From NCBI GenBank assembly GCA_030549775.1, contig CM060174.1:48774707-48838706 (forward strand): a stretch of 64,000 nucleotides of DNA, given 5' to 3'. Made by a program: the position numbers and the translations under genes. The DNA comes from Tamarix chinensis (taxonomy: Eukaryota; Streptophyta; Magnoliopsida; Caryophyllales; Tamaricaceae). Of the stretch, positions 47,346 to 60,109 are shown piece after piece; position 1 is the first letter of the stretch; each line of letters opens with the position of its first letter. The notes under the pieces are model-generated. The model ran no database searches, was not told the DNA's origin, and saw nothing but the letters and a program-made list of their open reading frames with translations.

Positions 47346-47770
47346 ATATCACCAAGCAAACCCGAACTTCCCCATGCAACCTTAATTTATACCCACCCTT
47401 TTGTTTATTTAATTCCACCTTCTCCTCATTATCTCACAAATGGTGAATTCCTTAGGTCGTTCATACCTAGTTTAGCCAACATACTTCCCTTTGGTTATTC
47501 TAACCGCTTATTTTTCTTTTTCAAGTCCCCCACTTCACCACACTCCCTCACATAACCCAACATGCATGTCGTAAGGGTCACGTCACATCACACCACATCA
47601 CACTCGTACCACAACATATTAGTACATGAAGACGAGGATACGGGGACGTACCTCGGATCCATGCTGCGCTTCACAAATATACAAATAATATACAGGTTAT
47701 AGCATACAACCGCACAAAGCATACAAGACACTTAAAACATGCAGTGCACACAAGTGGCCTTAGTTACGTC

Positions 47771-47850
47771 CTTACCTAAATCGGCGACGGGCTTGGAGCA
47801 CGCTCCTACACCTCCTGGGGTTTAACCCGGTTACCTATAAGAGGGAAATA
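47771..47850 (-). promoter_or_regulatory. LTR module: palindrome plus splice-donor-like site (reverse)
   Basis: Plus strand shows CTTACCTAAA (minus: TTTAGGTAAG) and GGAGCACGCTCC, the complement of the palindrome at 40359; 'cctataagaggga' follows as at 40320. Confidence 0.5.
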
Positions 47851-48039
47851 CTTAGGGTTAATCTCCCTCTTCCAGAATTATCAAATTCCTATCTTACCCC
47901 TATCATGGCCTAATACCAAGGCTACTATTAGTGACGGGGTTTATAAATAAAGGGTAGGTTATTACTACTCTTACGATAACTTAAACGGATTATCGCTACT
48001 TAAAGTAGATTTTAGCAAATCCAAATACTAAGGTGAGGG

Positions 48040-49116
48040 TTTTAATCTCATTAATAATAATTACCAATAATACCAACCATAATAAGAATACTATTTATAA
48101 TAATAGTGCTCATAATAAAAATAATAATAGCTATAATGATAATAATGATGATAGTAATAATTGAAATCATATTAGCATTAGTGATAGTGTATTATCGATA
48201 ATAATGATAATAAAGTACTAATACAACCATAATCACTTAGATGATAAAATCAATAATAATGTTAATAATAATAATAGTAATAATAATAATAATGATAGGA
48301 ATGAAGACAATAATAATACTAATAATAATAATAAATACGATGAAAATATTAATAATAACATCAACGATTATAATAATAATAGTAATAAGAATAATAGTAA
48401 TAATACGTAGGATAGTAAGAGTTCTAGAAATAATACTAATAGGGATAATAGCGATGATAATGATAATAATGAGAAAAATAAACATAATAACATTAGTGTT
48501 AATTATAGTAATGATAATAGTGGTGATAGCAATAATGCTAGTAACAATAGTAACAATAGTGAAAATAACAATAATAAATATAACAATAATAATAATCACG
48601 ATAATAATAATACAATGGTTGTGGCAATGCTAAGCATAGCAAAATACTAAGGTAATAATATTAAAGTATAACGTTAAGGATAATAACGATAGTAATAATT
48701 GATAAAATAATAGATGCGTTAAACACAATAACGATAAAGCAATAACAAGGATAATAATGATAATAATAATAACAATACTAGTAATAGTAATAGTAATAAT
48801 AATAATAATAATAACAATAATAATAATAACAATGATAGTATTAACAATAACAATAGTAAAAATAAAAATAATAATATTAATAATAATAATTACACTAATA
48901 GTAAAATAATGACCATGATAATAATAATAGTAATAATAATAACAATCATAATAATAATATTAATAATAATAATAACAATAACACAACCATAAGAATGGTG
49001 ACGGTAATGATAATAATACTACAAATGATAATAACAATAGTAGTAGTAATGCTAGTAACGCTCGTAATAATAATAATGATAACGATAACACTAATAATAA
49101 TAATTAATAGTCATAC

Positions 49117-49148
<32 letters not shown>

Positions 49149-49390
49149 GTAATAACAATCATAATAACAATAACAATAATAATAATAAGGGTGGTAGTAT
49201 TAGTAATAATAATAATATTAGTAATAATAATGATAATGTTAATATTAATCATAATAATACTAATAATAGTAGTTAATAATATCAAACCACTAATCACTTC
49301 TATTTATTTATTTATTCATTATTATTATTTACTTATTTTATTTATTTATTTATTATTTATTTATTTATTTTATTATTATTATTTTTTTTA
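48040..49390. repeat. AAT-rich compound microsatellite, about 1.3 kb
   Basis: Interrupted AAT/GAT/AAC trinucleotides on the plus strand, ending in TTTA tetranucleotides near 49300-49380. Long frames on both strands (for example 48241-48633 and 48237-48599) are repeat translations. Confidence 0.93.
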
Positions 49391-49399
49391 AGACTTAGG

Positions 49400-50570
49400 G
49401 TTCAGGGCGTTGGCAACCTGACTGAGGTGGTGGCGGCGGCGGCGGCGCGGTGGCAGCGGCGGCGGCGCGACGGTGGAGGAAGGGAGAGAGGGTAAAATGG
49501 TGGTGGAGGCTAGGGGAGGGAAAACCAGAGGGAAAAGGAGGTACGGGGTGGTAGGGCAGGAGCTGCTGGTCGTTTTGGGGGGTGGTGGAGGCGCTGCAAG
49601 CGGCGGGGTGGCCGGCGGTGGCGGCGCGAAGGTTGCGCGGCTGGAGTGGTCGGTTTTCGGGGAGGGATTTTCGCACGGCCAGGGCGGCACGTGCGGCGCG
49701 AGATACTGTGTTTTGGTTGGTTGGTTGAACAGAGGGGGTGCAGGGAAGAGGATGGTGGCGCGGGCAGGTGGAAGCGGCGGTCGGAGGCGGCGAATAGGGC
49801 GGCTGAAGGTCGGGCGGCGAGGTTGCAGAATTGTTCTGTGTTCCAGGTTTTCGAACCCAAATTACGTGGTGGAGGGGTCAATTTATAGGCCTAAGCGAGG
49901 GGGAAACGACAAAGACACGTGGGAGGTTAGGTGGGTTAGGTTCGGTGAGGTCGTCCGGCGTAGGTTTGCCGTTGTAGACCAAACCCCATCGGAGAAGAAA
50001 AATCAGGGCTTGCGTGTGGGGAAACGGCTGCCCGATTGGTCACATCTAGAGGGGAGGTCAATCAGGGGTGAAAAGACGGGAGAAAAGGACAGAAAAGACG
50101 GGACACTCGCCGTTGCATTTTCCGGCGAGCTCTCGAGTTGCAGGTGCGGGAACGGTGGCGTCGCGAGGAAGAAGAAGGAAGGGAAGGGCTGGACCGGCGG
50201 TCCAGGAGAAAGAAAGAAGGGGGAGGGAACCGGCCGGACCGTGCGGTTTCTTCTTCCTTTAAATGAAACGCTGCGTTTTGGGCGAGGTTTGGAGAAAACG
50301 CAGCGCTCGCGTCGACAGGTAACGGTACTCTTCCCTTTTATCGCGACGCGGCGTTTCAACGACTTCAGTGTCGAAACGCCGCGTTTTGGGTCACGGACGG
50401 CCGGGCTCGCTGGGCCGCGGCGAGAAGAAGGAAAGGGGAGGGGGGTTTGGGCCAGCAGGCCGGCCCAGGCCGGGGAAAATAAGGGAGAGAAGGGGAAGGA
50501 AGAAAAAGGAAAAAAGAGGGAGGAAAAACGAAAAAGGGAAAAAGGAAAAAGAGGGAAAATTAGGGGTTGG
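49400..50570 (-). repeat. CpG- and GC-rich leader block of the solo LTR
   Basis: Purine-rich on the plus strand, hence pyrimidine-rich on the LTR sense strand, with GGC repeats (49428-49470) and many CpGs. The plus-strand frame 49473-50579 (368 codons) is antisense to the LTR, G/R/E/K-rich with no domain, and overlaps equally long frames on the other strand. Treated as non-coding. Confidence 0.75.
49881..49889 (-). promoter_or_regulatory. LTR TATA box (reverse)
   Basis: Minus strand reads CCTATAAAT inside the GC-rich block, the same relative place as TATA boxes in forward LTRs. Confidence 0.55.
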
Positions 50571-50983
50571 CTTAATTAGTATCATTTGGATAATTTAGGG
50601 TATTTAATATAATTATCAAAACAATAATTAATTTCTATTTTTAGGTAAATTTTGGAATTTATAGAAAAATCTTCCTAAATTCATGTTAATTAACAAAACC
50701 CCTTAATTTTCCTCTAATTAAATTATTCATAAATTTTATATTAATTTGAAACTATTTTATCCTCCCTATTTTATATAATTTAAGGTATTTAATAAATTTC
50801 TAAAATTAAAACCTTAATTAACTTAAATACCATAATTTCCCCTATTTACACTCTTATAATTTCCTTCTTGATTTATCCTATTAATTCCCTTTTATTTCAC
50901 TAAAAGTAGTTTATTTTAATGAATCCCCTAATAATCTCCTATTCGGCCATGATTTTCTAAATTAGGGATTTTGGGGTATTTCA

Positions 50984-51654
50984 TGTGTTTTGCCCTGTGG
51001 AGTGTTTCCAGTAGTGGGATCCTCATGCAGAATTAATACGGAAAATGTGTAAGAAAGAAATATTAGTCTAACTCTAGATTGATGATATGACCCTGAATTA
51101 TACATTATATGCCTTGTTTATTATCTTACATAGCCTTATCCATAAGGTTACCTTACTCAGTATGTAGCATACTGGTCACCCATTTCATGGGTGTTGCTCA
51201 TTCCCATGAGCAGATGCCCCTTCTAAATTTATACAGGTAGGAGGTACCGTGTTCGATGCCTATGAAGCATTGGATGTATTGGGCGCAACTATGTGATGAT
51301 TGTTAGGCCTTACTTGGGGCTAAGAGTGAGTGCCAATGGGACTCTCTATATTCTCTAGTTTTATTTTACCATTGTATCACTTTTCCCCTCGAGGGCTTGA
51401 CTTGTATTTGTTTTTAATTCTATATTAACGCTTTAATTTTGCACTCTGACTTCTCTTTATTATGAATATTTTGGATTTTCACAATTCCATGTCTCAATTA
51501 GTGTAATGATTTGTGAAAAATATTTCTTAGCATTGTGGTTAGCATGAGACTAGCCGGGGGCTAGGTTTTTGTTGATCATGGCGGTAGCACACCCTTGCAC
51601 GTGTTTATTTTAGTTAAACAAAAAATTTCAACTGTAATTTTTGGGGGTGTTATA
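50984..51654 (+). mobile_element. Older forward LTR, second part
   Basis: Begins with the second TGTGT copy (50984-50988), continues the palindrome unit, then 'ttactcagtatgtagcatac' near 51153, 'tcattcccatgagcag' near 51198 and the LTR end TTGGGGGTGTTATA at 51654. Confidence 0.75.
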
Positions 51655-53799
51655 TTACTTTAAAAGGTAATTATAAATGCCACATAATATTCTATAATTC
51701 ACATTTTGTACATGTATTTTCCTTTTATTTCTCTTGATTAAGGTTAAACCTAACATCACCGGTCTATGCCAAGCCAAGTCATAGCTAAGGCCAACCAATC
51801 AAAACCCTAAGGCCATCCTAGCATCTAATTATTCGTAAAAGATACATTAGGTCAAAATTACAAAATACCCTTCAAAACCCTAGTTTCACCATTTATTCAT
51901 TTTTGTGCCAAACATTATCATTATGAGATATTTGTCATGAGAAAGCAAAAAAGGCAATATTCCACATTAATTTAGCACGTAGGCAATATCTACATTTTGG
52001 TAAGTAACTATATTTTCCACTTTTCATGAATTTAGTAGGTTCCACCCACAAAATCCTAACCATGCAACTTTCATGTATCACATCTTCCATGTAGCATGTA
52101 CGTACATACGTATTTGAAGCACAATAAATCATTTAAATATGGAAATTCTCATCATAGTACATGTAGGGAAATATCTCTAATCCTAGATCATGCGAATAGA
52201 AATCATCACAAGCTAACCTTAATCAAGCACATATGCTTCCATGCAAATCATTATAACCCTAACTACCACGCATCAGCAATCATGAGGCATTTACCATGAA
52301 TATGACTCATAACTTGACAATAATGAAAATTCTAGCAAGATTTTGGACATGCGGACATAAATCATATAAAATATTACCATGCATAAAGCTAAACTTTCAA
52401 TAGCTATACATAAACATTCATTTAACATGTTTCCCTTTCATCATGCATGCCATAATACTTGAAAATCATGAAAACCTAGAACGATTATATGCCTAAACAC
52501 TCCTAATATGCTCTCAAATAAATCACATCATCTTATAAGTTATTAGATTTACCTAATCCAAGTTCACACAAAAAGCCTAAAATCCATTTTCTTCAAAATT
52601 CTCAAAGATTACCTAAGAAATTAATACCCAATAACACATGTATTAGCATTTAATATAGAACCACAATAAATCAATTTAACTTAGCCAAATGAAATAACAA
52701 TTAACCAAAAAGTCAAGGAAGCAAAGTAATCTATGAAAAGAAAAGAGGAAGAATCAGTGGAGGTTACCAAGAGAGGGAGGGAATAAATGGTGAGGTTTTG
52801 CATTACTATAGGGTAGGAACGGCTAAGATGGCTAAAGCTAAGGAAGGGTATAAATAGGGAAAATGTATAATATTAGAGGCAGAAATAAGTCACACAAAAT
52901 AACCCAATGTGGAGGGAAGGGGCGTCGGTGGCAAATGGTGCATCAAAGGAGGGGGCTTAGGTAAATTTTGCCAAAGGTAAACAAGTGGAGCTTCGGTGGT
53001 TTTAAGCTGAAGATGAAAGGGGGTAGAATGATGGTTTTTGCAAAAGGAGGAGTGAGTGTAATGGAATATATTGTTTGTGTAGAGGTGAGGGATTGGTGGT
53101 AGTGTATGATATCAAGGAAATGAGAAGTTAAATGAGGGATACGGTTTTACATTAGTGAGGTTGTGTGATTGCGTTGGGGGTGTCAGCAGGAGTTACTAAA
53201 GGTGAGAGTGAGTGTTTGGCACTAATGTTTAGAGATAGGGGAAGGGATCCAAAGGTGGTATGTATTGCTAGCTAAAATGGTGAAGGAATGCAACAATGAA
53301 AATGGCAAATGATGAGGTTTTCATGCAAAAGGGTGTTTAGGAGAAAGATGTGTATTGTAGGCTGCTAGCAGTTGAGGCACGTTAAAAAGGGATATGTGTA
53401 GGTGTTAAGAGGAGGATTGTGTTTAGAGAGAGATGTGAGGTAAAATAGGTAGAGGAAAACATAGGGGAGAGGGAAGTATAATGTAGACATGGCATAGGGG
53501 AATGGTACCCAAAAGTAGGGAAAAGTGTGCGGGAAAGGAAAGGTGGAAAATTTAAGGATATATAGTATACTAGGTTAATATATCTAGATGAATAATTGTG
53601 TTCAAATATTGAGATAAAAGTATCATGTTATCATAATTAGGGTTTATTTGACGAACTAGGTACAGGTTACAATCCATCATAGGTATAAAATTTTAACATG
53701 CATTCTTTTGTAAATTTAAACTAATTAAATTTTAAATCCAATAAGTCATAATAATAATAATATAGACATTAAACAAAATACCCTAAAATAATTATTACA

Positions 53800-53838
<39 letters not shown>

Positions 53839-53877
53839 TCAATTTAAAATTAGGGTTTCTAGAAACAAGGTATTACA
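51655..53877 (-). mobile_element. 3' LTR of a reverse gypsy element
   Basis: Its right edge GGTATTACA at 53877 is followed directly by reverse polypurine and pol-end sequence, so this is the 3' LTR of a minus-strand element. AT-rich zone 51655-52700, purine-rich block 52740-53560, TA microsatellite 53804-53834. Same subfamily as 1-2143. The left end (LTR 3' end) is missing. Confidence 0.7.
53804..53834. repeat. TA dinucleotide microsatellite
   Basis: Pure (TA)n run of about 30 bp near the LTR start. Confidence 0.95.
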
Positions 53878-54010
53878 TTACTCCCTTAAAATAGACTTCA
53901 TGCCCCAAGTCAACAAAACTAAACTAACTCGTTACAACCTTAGGTGTTCCACAAACAATGGTCCTACAATATGGGGGTCACTACCCCCTCATATGAACTA
54001 AACCCTAATC
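53878..54010 (-). pseudogene. 3' end of gypsy pol and polypurine tract (reverse)
   Basis: Minus strand reads 'ttggggcatgaagtct' then 'attttaagggagtaa' before the LTR. It parallels 'cttcggggacgaagtct' plus 'atttttaaggggtagtaa' at 57016-57049. Only about 130 bp survive before a forward LTR begins near 54.01 kb. Confidence 0.7.
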
Positions 54011-55894
54011 AAGGCACATATTGCAGGGGAGAATCTGGGGTTATGTATGGGAGAATCTAAGTACGTATGGAGGAATCTAGGGTTGCATGGGTGAATCTAG
54101 GGTTTTATGTGGGAGTTTTAAGGTTTTGCATAAAAAAGTTTGAAGGGTTACATGGGATGTATAAAGTCTGTATGGAGGTGAATTTTACATATGGAAAGTT
54201 GATTTAAGGTGTAAGGAAGGTAATCGAAGTGTTGTTTGGTTGTTTGAATGCTTTGGATGAAAAATAGTAAGTGGGACAATATTAGGGTACATAGGAGACC
54301 GAGATAGGTTTTGAAGTAACCAGCTAGGGTTTGGCGTGGCTACTTAGGGTTTCATGGCCACACGTGTACTTGGTGAGTAAAGTATAATGATGAGGGTGGA
54401 ATCTATGGGTTGTGATGTGTGGAGTGTTAAAAGGATTTGGATTATGTGAGGTGGAGTAGGATGGGCCACTTAGGTCTAAATTAGGGTTTCGGAATAAAAC
54501 CCTGGAGTGAGATGGTGAGTGGACTTAGAAGTGTAAGGTAGGATGCCTTGACCCACATACATGGGAGATGGGCTCTAGTGTGAGTTACGATAAGGAGGAA
54601 AGGATGTTGGGCTAAGTTAGGAGGTGCATGAGTCTTACGATGTGAGATGGGTCCTTTTGGAGGATAAGCATAGATGGAGTTAGTCATGCATGTCTGGGGT
54701 TAAAATTCTAAATAAGACACTTCAGACATTAATCATGTAAGGTGAAAGATTATTGAGCCAGGTTCAAGCTGATCCACAAGTTAGGAATAGTGGTTAGAGT
54801 ATTCTACCCTATAAGTGTCCAATCCATCGGTCATAATAGTGGTTAGGAGCTCTATGACCTGTGTGTTTCTTGCCTACTAGATATAATAGTGGGGGATCCC
54901 GAGCTCATCAAACAAAACTTGAGTTTGCTAAGACACATAAAAGACACTAAGTACTTACAATGGAACACCATGTGAGCTGGAACAAAACCGATCCATTGAA
55001 AAGGAATAGTTGTTAGGATGTTCTACCCTATATGTGACTAATCCACCAGCTATAATAGTGGTTAGGTGCATGTTTCCCTATATGTGACTGATCCATCAGC
55101 TATAATAGTTGTTAGGTACATGTCGCTCTATATGTGATTGAGCCACAGGCGAAAATAGTGGGGGTTCCTGTACTCACATGGATTGATAAAAAGGCATTGC
55201 GTGAAATGAGTTATGATTAGAGATTAATTAATTTATTAATATGGATTATAAATGGACCTTTGTATATTTACTTGAATGATCGTGTGCTATTATGTTATCA
55301 TGTTGGACTATATGTTGTTGTATGTTAATCAAACTGCACGGTTACCTTGCTCAGTACGTAGCGTGTTGATCACCCTTTTTATGGGTGCTACTCATTCCCA
55401 TGAGTAGAGGGGCCTTCTGACTTTTTATAGATGGGTGATGCATTTTTTGATGCCTTTGATGTTCATGAGGCATCAGGCGAGGCCAGGTGTTGAATATATT
55501 TTGGCACAAGGATGAGAATGGCATGGACAGTTTCCCTCGTTTTATTCTTTTATTTTTTTTATGTTATTCATATTTGTATTTGGCTTCCCAAGTTTAATTT
55601 TTAACGTTTGTAGACTTATTTTCTTTTAAGGAACTTCGACTCTATACTCTGGATTATGACTCGTTGTCATGCACTCTAACTTCTATTTTATAATTGTTTA
55701 GCACTTATTTGAAGTCTTGATTAGATTTGATGTATACTGATTATTAAATTCCTTTTATCCTTACCACTTGGTACTAGAACGATTAGAGTGAATAGGTCTG
55801 GTACTAAGTGTAGCGATAACATCCCCGAAATTCACAAGTTTTAATTTAAGTGCTTCCATTTTTTTAAAAAAATAGTGAATTTTAAGCTGTTACA
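54011..55894 (+). mobile_element. 5' LTR (truncated) of a second gypsy deletion derivative
   Basis: Matches 40920-43695 in order: 'agggttt' zone, palindrome units 54765-55170, 'tactcattcccatgagtag' near 55389, stem-loop 55765-55810, end GCTGTTACA at 55894 next to a primer-binding site. The 5' half of the LTR is missing. Confidence 0.8.
55765..55810 (+). promoter_or_regulatory. Conserved LTR 3' stem-loop
   Basis: CACTTGGTACT / TGGTACTAAGTG; the stem is kept although the flanks have drifted. Confidence 0.7.
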
Positions 55895-55897
55895 AGT

Positions 55898-55909
55898 TGG
55901 TATCAGAGT
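55898..55909 (+). promoter_or_regulatory. Primer-binding site, initiator tRNA-Met type
   Basis: TGGTATCAGAGT, one change from the consensus TGGTATCAGAGC, three bases after the LTR end. Confidence 0.9.
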
Positions 55910-56149
55910 GATTTGTCTTGATCAACATGCTCAATCTTTAAAGTAAAGTTTGCTTCATAAAGTTTTTATCGAATTTTGAAGTTTTTTTACACCCTAACAA
56001 AATCCTTCTATTTTTAATGATTCTGAGTTCCGGCCAAAGTGAGGAACGTAAGGGTAGATTAGGGATTTCCCAAAAAGGAAAAATGTGTGATCTGATTGCT
56101 TCAAACTAGTGAGTTCGTTCCTAACCTCATTGTTCTATTGTAGCTTCCA

Positions 56150-56850
56150 ATGACATCGAACGACTGAGTAGGACGATTGGAGGAGGCCTTAATGGCTTTC
56201 ATGGAGTTCCTCCAACACCAACCACTAATGCCTGCCCTACATCGTCACCCTACTGAGGGCTCTGGTGAGGAGTGGCTCCAGAGAGTTATTAGACATCACT
56301 CTCCTACCTAACCCGGCAAGGAGGACCCACAGTCCTCAAGGGATGGATCCGAGACATGGATTACACCTTTGAAGCGGTGGATTGCCCATCGGTCTGTCAT
56401 CCTCGGGAAGAGGAAACTTGAGGACCAAAGTTCTAAAAGTAGGACCCAGCTGCGAACGGAAGTTCATACTAGACACCCGCCAAGAGATCATAGTAGAGGT
56501 CAAGGACCACTGAGAGTATTTTCATGCAGAAGATGCAGCCATAGTCACCCAAGCCGAGATTATGGAGGCAGACTAGTGACCTACCTAAATTGTGGCGTGG
56601 GGCCAGAGATCTTTTGAGTGTCAAGGACCATTTCACTACCAACAATTCCAAAGCCAACAATACAAGCAACACAACCACACTTCATCCCCACAGTTCTTGC
56701 AACAGGTGCATGTTCCAACTAAGTATGCCAACCGAGATGTCAGGGGAAGGCCTCAGGGATCTAGGTCTTTCCCTTAGAAAGGAGGCCAGTAAGGTGGGCA
56801 TTTGAATGTGATCGGTCAGGAGGAGGATGATCGTCAGCTAGATGTTTTAC
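56150..56850 (+). pseudogene. Internally deleted gypsy gag
   Basis: Starts near 56151 with MTSND, then LEEALMAFMEFLQH and EEWLQRVIRHHSP, and in another frame WIRDMDYTFEAVDCPS (capsid start). The capsid middle is deleted. The frame 56369-56617 carries a zinc-knuckle remnant CRRCSHSHPSRD followed by VTYLNCG, where gypsy gag has a CCHC knuckle; the His/Cys spacing is damaged. Gag normally packages element RNA in virus-like particles; this copy cannot. Confidence 0.7.
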
Positions 56851-57049
56851 AGGGTACGTTCACCATATCTTCTCTCCAGATACTTATTTCCTTTTATTCA
56901 ACCATCCTCACTAAGTTTCTTTTTAAGGGGGTAGTTGATATAGGCATTCATGTTAATGTGGTATTCCTGCCCAATTAGGATGGTGTAGCCTTATCCCTAG
57001 GGAACTTCATGAGACTTCGGGGACGAAGTCTATTTTTAAGGGGTAGTAA
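56851..57049 (+). pseudogene. Pol stub and polypurine tract of the deletion derivative
   Basis: About 120 bp of protease-like text (VVDIGIHVNVVFL near 56930) joins directly to the pol tail 'gagacttcggggacgaagtc' and the polypurine tract AAGGGGTAGTAA (57038-57049). Reverse transcriptase, RNase H and integrase are gone. The whole internal region is 1,155 bp. Confidence 0.65.
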
Positions 57050-57875
57050 TGAAAAGCCCCAAAACTTTAATTTTAAGAATTTTAGTTAAATAAGGATTTA
57101 ATAGGGAAAATAATTTAATAAATTATTTTTATTAAAATAAAATGGAATTAATTAGGGATAATCAAGAGGAAAATAATACATATTTTAATTAGGAAAACAT
57201 TGGGTAATTTTCTAATTAAAATGGAATTTAGGAAAAACCATTCAAAAACCCTAAATTATCCTAAAAAGAGAATTTAATATTATTTTATTTAAATATTATT
57301 ACTTTTAAATAATCTAATTTACCAAAATAATCTAAATAACCCAATCTACCTATTTTTCTTTATCCCTTTTTCCTTTTTCTTTGTTTCTTTTCTTTCTTTT
57401 TCTTCCTTTTTCCTTATTCTTCTTTTCTTTTTCTTCCTCCTTCCCAACTTGGGCTTGTCTATGGCCTAATTCTTTCTTTCTTTTTTCTCCTTTGGTGGCC
57501 TAGCACGCTGCGTTTTGGCCCCGTTCTTAACTTCCGCCGGTCTAGTTTGCTCTTCTTTTCCTTCTTTTCTTTTTCTCCTCAGTCGCCCAGTCCACACGCA
57601 CCCCTCATTATCCTTCTTCATCCTTCTTCCCTCCTTTGTCAACCAGTATCTGCCCGAAGATTCCACCGCCATCCATGCCCAATTTGATCGGCCATTTCCT
57701 CTCCTCTCGCTTCCCCATAACTCGCTAGTCACCTTAACCCAACCCACTTCCTTCTCTTCTCGTACAATCCCCCTCTTTCGCCCTGGTAAATCGTAGGCCA
57801 GGACACAGTCGTGGGCCAACCTGTGATCGCTGGCCGGTGCGCCACACCAACCTAGCCCTATTCTCCCATCTCCCC
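57050..57875 (+). mobile_element. 3' LTR of the second deletion derivative, first part
   Basis: Starts TGAAAAGCCCCAAAACTTTA after the polypurine tract and matches 38065-38870 closely. Interrupted at 57876 by another LTR; the matching text resumes at about 61739 ('cttatcctctcctttagcc'). Confidence 0.85.
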
Positions 57876-58194
57876 TGTAATCCTCCAAAATTTTAAAAGC
57901 CTATAGTTTAATAAATAAATTTTATTAGGGATAAATTAGCCTTTAAATCTATTTAATTTAATTATTTTATGGATTTTTGAGTAAATAAAATTAGGTACAA
58001 ATATTTAACATATTAAAATATATATATTGTTATTTTATCACACTCTTATTATTTAAATAAATTTTCAAACCATTATTTTACTAAAATTATCCTTTTTTTA
58101 AATTCTTATATTTTAATTATATTAAATTAAATAATTAAATAAATTTGTTACCTAAAAAAATATTATATTGTATTATTTTATAAATTATTTTATT

Positions 58195-59400
58195 TAATAC
58201 CGTTTTTCCTTCTCTTTTTCTTTTTTCCCTTTTTCCTTCTCCTTTTTCTTCTTTTTCTCTTTTCTTTCTTTTTCTTCTTCTTTAGGTCGTCGGCTGGCTG
58301 GCCTACCCTTTCCCCTGCGCTTGGGTCGTCGGCCCGTCTCTCCCCCTCCTCCCTCCTTTCCTTTTCCTTTCCCCGGCCTGGCTCCCTTTTTCTTTTCTTC
58401 CTTCTCCCGTGCGATCTAGCCTGCCTCCCTTTCTTTTCTTTCCTTTCTTCCTCGACCGGCCCGGCCCGCGTCTTCTTTTCCTTTGGATGCCCGTCGCATC
58501 AGCCCCCCTCCCCTTCTTCTTCTTTCTTTCTTCTTCCTCTTTCTCCGGCGAGAATCCCGACCAACCTGCCATCACTGCCACCCCACCTGCAACCCCCTCT
58601 CCCCTATTGTTCTCCCTAACTCTCTCTCTCTCTCTCTCCTGCCATTTCTCTGCCCCATCCCGGCCCCACCATATCTCCTTTCCCCATGCCCTGCCATCCC
58701 TCTTCTTCTCCCTCTCCTTACCATGGCCATTTCCCTACCACCATACCGCCACCCCTTGAAGCTCCCCTATCCCCTCCTCTCTCTCCTTCTTCTTTTTCTT
58801 CTTCCCTTCCTGTTCCATTCGGCCATTTTTCGAGCTCCATATGCTGCCCCGACCTCTTTTCTCTCCCTTTCTTCTCCTCCCCTCTCTCACCCTATTTTTG
58901 CTTCGCTGCCCCGCTCCGCCACTATCGCCGCCTCAAAATCCACCTGCACCACCCCCTGCCACCCTCTACCTCACCCCTGAACCATCAAAACACCCATTGA
59001 GCCTCCCCGCAGCCTACTTCCTCCTCCCCTCTTCTTTTTCTCTTCTTTCCCTCCCTTCTCGGTAGCCACCCTGCGCCACCTCGATATGCCGCCTCTGCCG
59101 CCACCTGAGCCACCAAGCTAATCATTGCAACCCCCTCTACCACCCCCAAGCCTCCTTTGGCCGAAACTACCACCTATAGGCCTCCATTTTCCTTCCTCCT
59201 CAGTCCATCCCTCTCGATCCATCTCGGCAGCCCCTCTCCGCGGCCTCATCGCCGTTGCTGCCGCCCTTAGCTGCCATCAACCCATCCCCGACCACCACCT
59301 ACACCCCCTCTCCACCTCTCCATCCTTCCCTTGCCCTAAATCCTCCCCCAACCACCTTCTTTCCTAGCCCCAAACCACTAACCCGAAAATAGCCTATCCC
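58195..59400 (+). repeat. Pyrimidine-rich LTR leader tract
   Basis: C/T-rich with several overlapping open frames (58409-58759, 58483-58980, 58686-59000), all proline/serine/leucine-rich and compositional. Counterpart of 30090-31310. Confidence 0.8.
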
Positions 59401-60109
59401 TCCTCTTTTCACCACCTTCGAGCCCCCTCCTCCTCATTTCCTTGCATGCAGCTCATGCTGCATGAGCAGGATGAGCTGGTGCCTTTCTGGATTTATTTGG
59501 GTAATAATTTTAAGGTATAATAATATTTTAAGTTAATTATTTTATTAATTAAGTGTTATAAATTCTTGCATTTGGTTTTTCCCTTATTTCTAATATAATC
59601 AATCTTGATATTATTTTTAGTTATTGGTTTTGATAATCAAAGCTTGAACCTTAAACCAGAATATCGGTAAGGTTTATTTTTACGGGAATCAATGTAACCG
59701 TTGAATCCCATTTAAATGCATGGATTAACGTCTGTTAGCATATTAGGATTTTTAATATATTATTATGCTTGACATATGTTGTTTAATATGATATATGTGG
59801 TTTCTTGTGTCGATTGATGAAAAGGAAGCATGATAGATTATATGTTATGTATGGAGATATTGTTTAAGGTAGGAGTTGGTTATTAAGGGAAATGTTGAGT
59901 ATCATCCATGTTGTATTATGTTATTGTGATCTTCATGCATGGTTAGTATTTTTGTAGACCTTAAGGGTATTTTAGTAATGTATCTTATACAAGAATATGG
60001 CCTAGTGTATATATGGGTGCTAATAAGTATTATATTAAATATGAGAGTTGTGGATGAGGTATTAATATTAATATTTTATGTAGTAATGATAATTTAATAC
60101 AAGTGGTGT

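Larger units (their letters stand above)
44862..50983 (-). mobile_element. Reverse solo LTR, 6,122 bp, CpG-rich and young
   Basis: Plus-strand edges are TGTAACACCCCCAAATTTAC and GATTTTGGGGTATTTCA, flanked by TGTGT on both sides, with no internal region. Minus-strand order: start, AT-rich zone, TATA box 49881-49889, pyrimidine-rich leader, ATT microsatellite, palindrome plus donor-like module, telo-box minisatellite, palindrome units, stem-loop, end. It keeps many CpG sites where older LTRs here show TG/CA. It lies inside an older LTR in the opposite orientation. Confidence 0.92.

Noticed and set aside
48237..49297. Long isoleucine/asparagine-rich frames on both strands
   Set aside because: Translation of an AAT/ATT microsatellite.
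49473..50579. 368-codon open frame, the longest in the window
   Set aside because: Low-complexity G/R/E/K composition with no domain, overlapping long frames on both strands, antisense inside a solo LTR leader. Open by composition.
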